Assembly: GCA_964568355.1 (NCBI GenBank)
Contig: CAZMRK010000866.1
Location: forward strand, 1 to 19,937
Direction: 5' to 3'
Source: JAJPJX01 sp964568355
GTDB lineage: Bacteria; Acidobacteriota; Terriglobia; Bryobacterales; Bryobacteraceae
Length of the DNA stretch: 19,937 bases
This document shows positions 15,117-19,937 of the stretch, one piece after another. The notes under the pieces were generated by a model. That model ran no database searches and was not told where the DNA came from. It worked only from the letters and a program-made list of their open reading frames with translations. Within the stretch, counting starts at the first letter, position 1; each line of letters starts with the position of its first letter. The translations under genes and the position numbers were made by a program.

Positions 15117-18100
15117 TCACTGCGCTGCTGTTGCAACGCAGGCGATATTGGAAAACAATCCTCGTTGAAACACATTCGCACCCTGCGATTCAGCCTCCAG
15201 GTGAACCGTCATCGGCTCGCCATTGCTGCCAAGGGCCGGCTCCGGAATACTTCTTCCCTGTCGCGAAAGCCGCAGGAAATCGAACTGGTTCGGGCCAGGC
15301 TTACTGTCTGCGCTATCCAGCATCCGAAAGACCCCCCACAAGCCGGTGTAAGAATATTGCAGGGTAGTCCCGGACTTGACCATCAACCTCGCGCCCTGAG
15401 CACCTGCGGGCCCGGGCCAGACAAATTCGGCCTCCTTCGCCCGCTTGTGGCCCGAGTAATTGGCCGAGTGTCCGTCGATCTGCAGCGTGAGCGACTGCAC
15501 ATTATCGCTGTAGGACGGCGTCAGGGTGTATTGCAGGCGGGGCTGGCCGGCACCCTCCGGAAAGAGCGCGTCAGCGACCGCCGTCATCTGGTTCAGCGAC
15601 GTAAGGAATCTCGGGTTCAAGCGCGCCTGCGCTACCGATGGATTTTGTGTCCACGTCTTGCCCTGGTGTACCAGCAGATTGGCAGCGGGCGGTTGCTGCG
15701 TGAAGGCCGTCAATACGCCGTTTGCCGGTGCAAAGAAGTGCGTCAGCTCTTCGAGTGAGACTTCGTTCTCGGCGGACGGGTTGAATGGGTATTTGCGGCG
15801 CATTGAATCGAACTGGCGGCACATGTTGCGCGCGGCGGCATTCATTTGCGAGATCAACGGCTGCGCGGCATCGTGGGGAATCAGCTTACCGGCATACTCG
15901 ATCGGCGCTTCCAACACTGTCTTCACGTTAAGGTCCACGCCTTCCGGCGTATTGTTGAAACTTTGTTCCAGAGCGCGGACGTTCGCCCAAGCTCTTTCCA
16001 CCGAACGCCGGCCCTGTTCGTAGACAGAGGTATCCACACTGTTGCGCGGCGCTTGCGCGATATTTTGCAGCGAATCGCGCAATTCGCCCAGAGAGCTCAC
16101 GTAGGCTTTGTTGGCATCGTTGATCCAGCGATCCCGATTGGTGGGATTCACCGCCGCATGTACCGGCTGGAAAGCGCGTGGGATGTCGCTCTGAGCGAGA
16201 TTGGATGGCGGCTTCGCGGCCTGCTCCACTTTCTCTGCCGATCTGCGGGCCGACGGCAGCAGCCGGTCCAGAGCGCTGGCCGCCTTTTCTCTCAGCGGCG
16301 AGGGCGCCGATTGGTTCTGTGCAGGGAAGGCGGTATTTTCGCCAACCAGGAACAGCAACGCCAGCAGTGGTGAGCGCGAGTCGGCCAATATGCCAAGCTT
16401 GCGCGCTCCGTCTGCGGCATTCCGGTACGGCAGGATCTTTTCCGCGGCCAGGAAATCGTTCCAGGTCTTGATGTAGTCCTGTACATAGTTCTGCTCGAGT
16501 TCCGCCTCGGCGCCGCGCCCGCCTATCCACTGTTCGGCAGGACTTTCTCCCAACACGCAGGCCTCGCCGCGGGGGCTCGATTTACGCTTGCGTATCTGGT
16601 CGAGCACCTGGTTCCAGGCGCCGCGGGTGAAACTGGCCGGCACCTCGCCGGGACCGCTCAAGACGTCCTCATAGTTTGGAGCCAGCGATGCCAGGCGGGC
16701 CGGCGGCGTGCCGGAGCGATTCACGTCTTCGAGAATGGAACGATAGATCCTCGCCGCGCCCCCGAAGCCGCTAAGGTAACGCTGCCCACGTTCGACGGCA
16801 GCCGCGTCTTCTGAGATGGAATAGGGATTGGCGCGCTGCAACTCGGATACATAAAACGACATCTGGAGCCCGGCAAGCTCTTCAGTGCGGGTGTCCAGGC
16901 TACGTCCACCCCGCCAGGCCTCGGAGAAGACCTGTGCCAGCGGATTCGTTTCCGGTTTGCAGCGGCCGGAGGTCATCATGCGGTAGCTCTTCAAATAGTT
17001 GTAGGCTTGGCTGTAGGCGGGGCCGTCCGAAGGGGAATCCAATTGGGAAAGCTTCTGGTCGATAGCCGTCAACGTTGGCGTGAGGAAAACTTCCCGGAAG
17101 CGCTCGAAGTAGGCCCTGCGAAGGTCCTGCTCCACGCGTTCTCCGGAGTAGAGGCCCCAACGTAACCGAAGCGGCGCTCCGTCCCGATCGTATTGGCGCA
17201 ACAATGCCAGCTTGGCTCGCAGAGGCTCCATGGCTTCGAGGGCTTGGAGCAAAGAAGACCCGCCGGTTGGCGAAGCGGAAGTAATCGCCGCGCTCCTGAC
17301 ATCCTCCAGCAGCCTGCGATTGTTCATCCAGGAAGCGGCAAAGCAAAAGGACGCGAGCGCGCTCAACGCCGTCACCGCAATGAGCCCGTAACGCCGCAGC
17401 CGCTGCAGCCGCGGATCCATCACCACCATCTGCGAAGCCATCGGTTGATCGGCCACGATGACTTTTCGAAACAGCTCCGCGAGAAAGGCCCACCGAGGCA
17501 GCACCGGCGAGGGCGTCTCCGCGCGTGTGTGGCTCTGCCGCGCAATGCTTCTACTGAAATCGCCGGGGCGGAACAGCCCCGTGGCATCGATGCCACCACG
17601 TACCACAGTGGCTCCCACAGGAATCTCGTCGAGTTGTGTCGCTGACGCCACCTGTCGCACACCGGTGAAGTAGAAGCCCCGGAGGACCGGCCCGCGCTCG
17701 AGCGGGCTCGGGCGAAACACATCCACCAGGAAGCGCACCACCTCACTGCGAATGCGCTTGAACTCTCGCGGGAATTCGTAAACGTTCGGCCGCCGCGAGG
17801 TCATCGATTCCCGCGCCAGCATAGTGAGGCGCTTATCAGCCAACGATTGATAGACCGTGGTGAAGGCGTTGTTCAGACGTTTGGTCTCGACCTCTATCTG
17901 CTGCGGACCGCCTTCCGCCTCTCGTTGCGGCGATAGGGTGCACCCGAGAATGCGCTGGTCTTCCTGTTCACTTAGTCTGGCGAAGTAGTCGCCGAAATAC
18001 GGGATAGCGTCCGCCCTGGTAAACAGGACGTACACGGGAAAGCTCACACCGAACCGCTGGGCTATGGCGCGCAGCCGGTCCTGGCAGCGGCGCGCCGTCG

Positions 18101-18836
18101 CGGCGGTTTTTTGCGGGTCCGGATTATGAAGAAACTCGGCTGCGTTCAAAACCAGGATGACACCGCGAAGGGTTCGTCTTCCCAGATCGCCTTCCCAGAG
18201 TCTGCGTAGCAGGTGCTTGCGGCGCGAGTTGGTTGCAATCTGCAACAATCCAGCCCAGCGGCCCCCTTCGTCGGAGAAGATACGTCCGCTTACATCTGCA
18301 AAGAGCGCTCCGCCCCCATACCAAAGGTTCCATGCCCGCGTCGGGATCACCGCCGCGTCACGCTGCACCTGCCCGGCGAGCAACTGCCCTTCCGTGCCGC
18401 AGTGCAGTAGAACGGTCGTCTTGCCGGAGCCTTCCGCGCCGGCGACAAGGAACAGAGGCAATTCCCGAATGGCCTCGCCCGATTGCCGGCCTGCAAATGC
18501 CGGCGCCCCCGCCAGACGCGCGGCGGCTTCGTCGTATAGCCTCCTGGCTTCCTCCAACTCTCCATCGATCGGGCCCGGCGCCGGAGGGCTGGGCGGAGCA
18601 GGGGCCTGGCGTGTAACCGGAGCGGGCGTTGCGACCGGATGCGGACGCATAAACCATCGCGTCGTCAGCGCGTAGACCACCCAGACTGCCAGCGCAAGGC
18701 CGGTCATTACGCCGCAGACCAGCAACGGACTTGTATCCGGAAGCAGCAGGGCCGCAAGGATCCACACGATCGTTTCGAAGAACAGGAACAGTAGTACCAG
18801 CCCAAATAGTCGCCGTATGGTGATTTGTCCTGCCAT
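15117..18836 (-). CDS. tssM: T6SS membrane complex protein TssM (IcmF-like)
   Basis: This 1239-residue IcmF family protein has two N-terminal membrane helices (about 11-32 and 38-57), then a Pro/Ala-rich linker. A cytoplasmic nucleotide-binding domain follows: Walker A GAEGSGKT at 133-140 with K139, a DVSG at 181-184 and TRAD at 273-276. A third membrane helix lies at about 484-503. The rest is the periplasmic part, ending in the beta-rich TssM C-terminal region (SLTLQIDG, then FVWPGPAGAQGARL, then YTGLWGVFRML). With TssL it forms the envelope-spanning channel. In some systems the nucleotide site is not needed for function, so an intact Walker motif is worth noting. The start is 18 bases after tssL. 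The ribosome site is weak (GATAGGG region), suggesting reinitiation after tssL. Confidence 0.97.
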   Translation of the reverse strand: MAGQITIRRLFGLVLLFLFFETIVWILAALLLPDTSPLLVCGVMTGLALAVWVVYALTTRWFMRPHPVATPAPVTRQAPAPPSPPAPGPIDGELEEARRLYDEAAARLAGAPAFAGRQSGEAIRELPLFLVAGAEGSGKTTVLLHCGTEGQLLAGQVQRDAAVIPTRAWNLWYGGGALFADVSGRIFSDEGGRWAGLLQIATNSRRKHLLRRLWEGDLGRRTLRGVILVLNAAEFLHNPDPQKTAATARRCQDRLRAIAQRFGVSFPVYVLFTRADAIPYFGDYFARLSEQEDQRILGCTLSPQREAEGGPQQIEVETKRLNNAFTTVYQSLADKRLTMLARESMTSRRPNVYEFPREFKRIRSEVVRFLVDVFRPSPLERGPVLRGFYFTGVRQVASATQLDEIPVGATVVRGGIDATGLFRPGDFSRSIARQSHTRAETPSPVLPRWAFLAELFRKVIVADQPMASQMVVMDPRLQRLRRYGLIAVTALSALASFCFAASWMNNRRLLEDVRSAAITSASPTGGSSLLQALEAMEPLRAKLALLRQYDRDGAPLRLRWGLYSGERVEQDLRRAYFERFREVFLTPTLTAIDQKLSQLDSPSDGPAYSQAYNYLKSYRMMTSGRCKPETNPLAQVFSEAWRGGRSLDTRTEELAGLQMSFYVSELQRANPYSISEDAAAVERGQRYLSGFGGAARIYRSILEDVNRSGTPPARLASLAPNYEDVLSGPGEVPASFTRGAWNQVLDQIRKRKSSPRGEACVLGESPAEQWIGGRGAEAELEQNYVQDYIKTWNDFLAAEKILPYRNAADGARKLGILADSRSPLLALLFLVGENTAFPAQNQSAPSPLREKAASALDRLLPSARRSAEKVEQAAKPPSNLAQSDIPRAFQPVHAAVNPTNRDRWINDANKAYVSSLGELRDSLQNIAQAPRNSVDTSVYEQGRRSVERAWANVRALEQSFNNTPEGVDLNVKTVLEAPIEYAGKLIPHDAAQPLISQMNAAARNMCRQFDSMRRKYPFNPSAENEVSLEELTHFFAPANGVLTAFTQQPPAANLLVHQGKTWTQNPSVAQARLNPRFLTSLNQMTAVADALFPEGAGQPRLQYTLTPSYSDNVQSLTLQIDGHSANYSGHKRAKEAEFVWPGPAGAQGARLMVKSGTTLQYSYTGLWGVFRMLDSADSKPGPNQFDFLRLSRQGRSIPEPALGSNGEPMTVHLEAESQGANVFQRGLFSNIACVATAAQ

Positions 18837-18854
18837 CCCGTTACCCTATCCGCA

Positions 18855-19580
18855 TTACCGGACCAGATGCTGCAACTCGGCGCGGGTCTCCTCGGCACGG
18901 CTTCCCAAGTGCATACTGAAAATCAGGAAACACAACACCGCAAACAAAGCACTGCCCACCGCCAGGAACTTCCAATGCCGCGGCAGCGGCTCAAGGGCGG
19001 GCTGTACCGCTCGCAGCGGTTCGGTCGGCAGGCCCTGAGGCGAGAAATCGGGCACATATCCCTGGATGCGCGATAAACGCTCGCGCAGATTGTCCATAAG
19101 CAGATACAGCTCTGCCTTGGCACCGCCCGAATAGCGTCCTTCGAAACCCAGAAGAAGACAGAGGTAGTACACCTCCAACACCTGGGCAAGCTGTTGCGAG
19201 TCCCTCTGGGCGCGCAGTTCATCCAGTTTTCGAAAAAATACTTCCCCTCCGGAGCGGAGGCCGAACAACTCCTCGCTCAACGTCTTCACCGCCCACTGCG
19301 GATCTTTGGCCGTTAGAACCACCTCATCCACGAAGGCCACCACGGCAAAATTGGCATCCTGGACATCCTGTCCCGAATAGCCCCGCCGCCCCGCTGCTCG
19401 CCCGATGTCGCGAAGCAAGTCCTTCATGCGCGCCCGGAATGCGTCCGAATTCTGAATTTGCTGCCTTCCCGATTGCAACCGTACGACCGCCGTAAAAATG
19501 CTCTCGTACAAGAGCGCCAGGCGGTCAAGCTGCGGCTTTGTATCGGAGGGTGGCGCCGGGATTGGTCGTGCCGTGCTCAT
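18855..19580 (-). CDS. tssL: T6SS membrane complex protein TssL (DotU-like)
   Basis: This 241-residue protein is of the DotU/IcmH family. The cytoplasmic helical domain carries the family motifs AVVAFVDEVVL (79-89) and LEVYYLCLLLGFEGRY (135-150). A proline-rich stretch then leads to a single C-terminal membrane helix at about 204-224 and a short tail. This is the tail-anchored layout of canonical TssL. No OmpA-like peptidoglycan-binding domain is fused. The ATG at 19580 lies 2 bases after the stop of the upstream gene. A GAGGAG ribosome site lies within the end of that gene. It pairs with the TssM encoded next. Confidence 0.96.
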   Translation of the reverse strand: MSTARPIPAPPSDTKPQLDRLALLYESIFTAVVRLQSGRQQIQNSDAFRARMKDLLRDIGRAAGRRGYSGQDVQDANFAVVAFVDEVVLTAKDPQWAVKTLSEELFGLRSGGEVFFRKLDELRAQRDSQQLAQVLEVYYLCLLLGFEGRYSGGAKAELYLLMDNLRERLSRIQGYVPDFSPQGLPTEPLRAVQPALEPLPRHWKFLAVGSALFAVLCFLIFSMHLGSRAEETRAELQHLVR

Positions 19581-19582
19581 AT

Positions 19583-19937
19583 CTACCGCTCCTCGAACTT
19601 CTGAATCGCCAGGGCCACCTCACCCCTGAATCCGAACTTGCCGAGAGCGACTGGCGCGGCGCGCTTCACCTCGTCGACCAGTTCGCCGCTGGCACCCCGC
19701 ATAGTCACACGGTCGGGTCGAAGCTCGATTTGAAACGTATAGCTGCTGCCATCCGGGACCGGCTGCTTGATTTCAGAGACCACGCTGCCGCTCACAATGT
19801 GCCGGCGATGCAGGCTGTGCCCGTCCAGCCAATACTGAATTCGATTGCTTTCATCCCGGTAGTCCGCGTCCCACTCCACCCGCTTCGTCCGCTTCAGGAA
19901 CAGCACCTTGGAGGATTGCCTGAGAACCGTGATGGTG
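19583..19937 (-). CDS. C-terminal end of a beta-sandwich-like protein, cut by the window edge
   Basis: An open frame enters from the right edge and ends in a TAG 2 bases before tssL. A GTG at 19906 could be a start, but the codons above it stay open to the edge and already read like the same domain, so I take this as the end of a longer protein. The visible 118 residues alternate polar and hydrophobic as in beta strands: VEWDADYRDESNRIQYWLDG, then SYTFQIELRPDRVTM, then GKFGFRGEVALAI. This resembles the C-terminal half of concanavalin-like domains (3-keto-disaccharide hydrolase / DUF1080 or LamG type). It does not look like the end of TssK, which is often found in this position. Its function in the operon is unknown. 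Confidence 0.6.
   Translation of the reverse strand, partial: TITVLRQSSKVLFLKRTKRVEWDADYRDESNRIQYWLDGHSLHRRHIVSGSVVSEIKQPVPDGSSYTFQIELRPDRVTMRGASGELVDEVKRAAPVALGKFGFRGEVALAIQKFEER

Overview
The window is a GC-rich stretch of a Gram-negative bacterial chromosome. Every gene I can support lies on the minus strand, so transcription runs from right to left. It carries most of a type VI secretion system (T6SS) structural operon, followed by a tip and effector module. The operon order, the single-anchor TssL, the VgrG with a long regular needle and the edge domain would fit an Acidobacteriota-like genome (Solibacter/Bryobacter type). That taxonomic guess is weak, because the window holds no rRNA or other marker gene.

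In transcription order: the C-terminal end of a beta-sandwich-like protein cut by the right edge (19937-19583); tssL (19580-18855) and tssM (18836-15117), the inner-membrane complex; tssB (15080-14544) and tssC (14541-13051), the contractile sheath; hcp (12979-12482), the inner tube; tssA (about 12413-11181), the assembly cap; tssE, tssF and tssG (11180-7865), the baseplate; vgrG (7632-5329), the spike; a PAAR-Rhs polymorphic toxin of 1293 residues (5329-1448); a 366-residue helical protein that is the positional immunity candidate (1446-346); and a pentapeptide-repeat protein that runs off the left edge (341-1). Most junctions overlap or are separated by fewer than 40 bases, which points to one translationally coupled transcription unit. 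The only sizeable gap is 232 bases, between tssG and vgrG. It holds a doubtful 76-codon reading frame.

The genes form one machine. TssL and TssM anchor it in the inner membrane. TssE, TssF and TssG form the baseplate on which the Hcp tube and TssBC sheath polymerise with help from TssA. VgrG caps the tube, and the PAAR domain of the Rhs protein sharpens the tip and carries the toxin. tssJ, tssK and the recycling ATPase gene tssH/clpV are not in the window.

The least conventional part is the left 2 kb. The Rhs shell ends in a roughly 150-residue C-terminal domain whose conserved-looking residues (D1182/D1183, E1193-x-K1195) suggest a PD-(D/E)XK-type nuclease. It is followed with one-base spacing by a large HEAT-like helical protein and then by the pentapeptide-repeat protein. 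I regard this toxin, putative immunity and pentapeptide trio as the best candidate for something undescribed.
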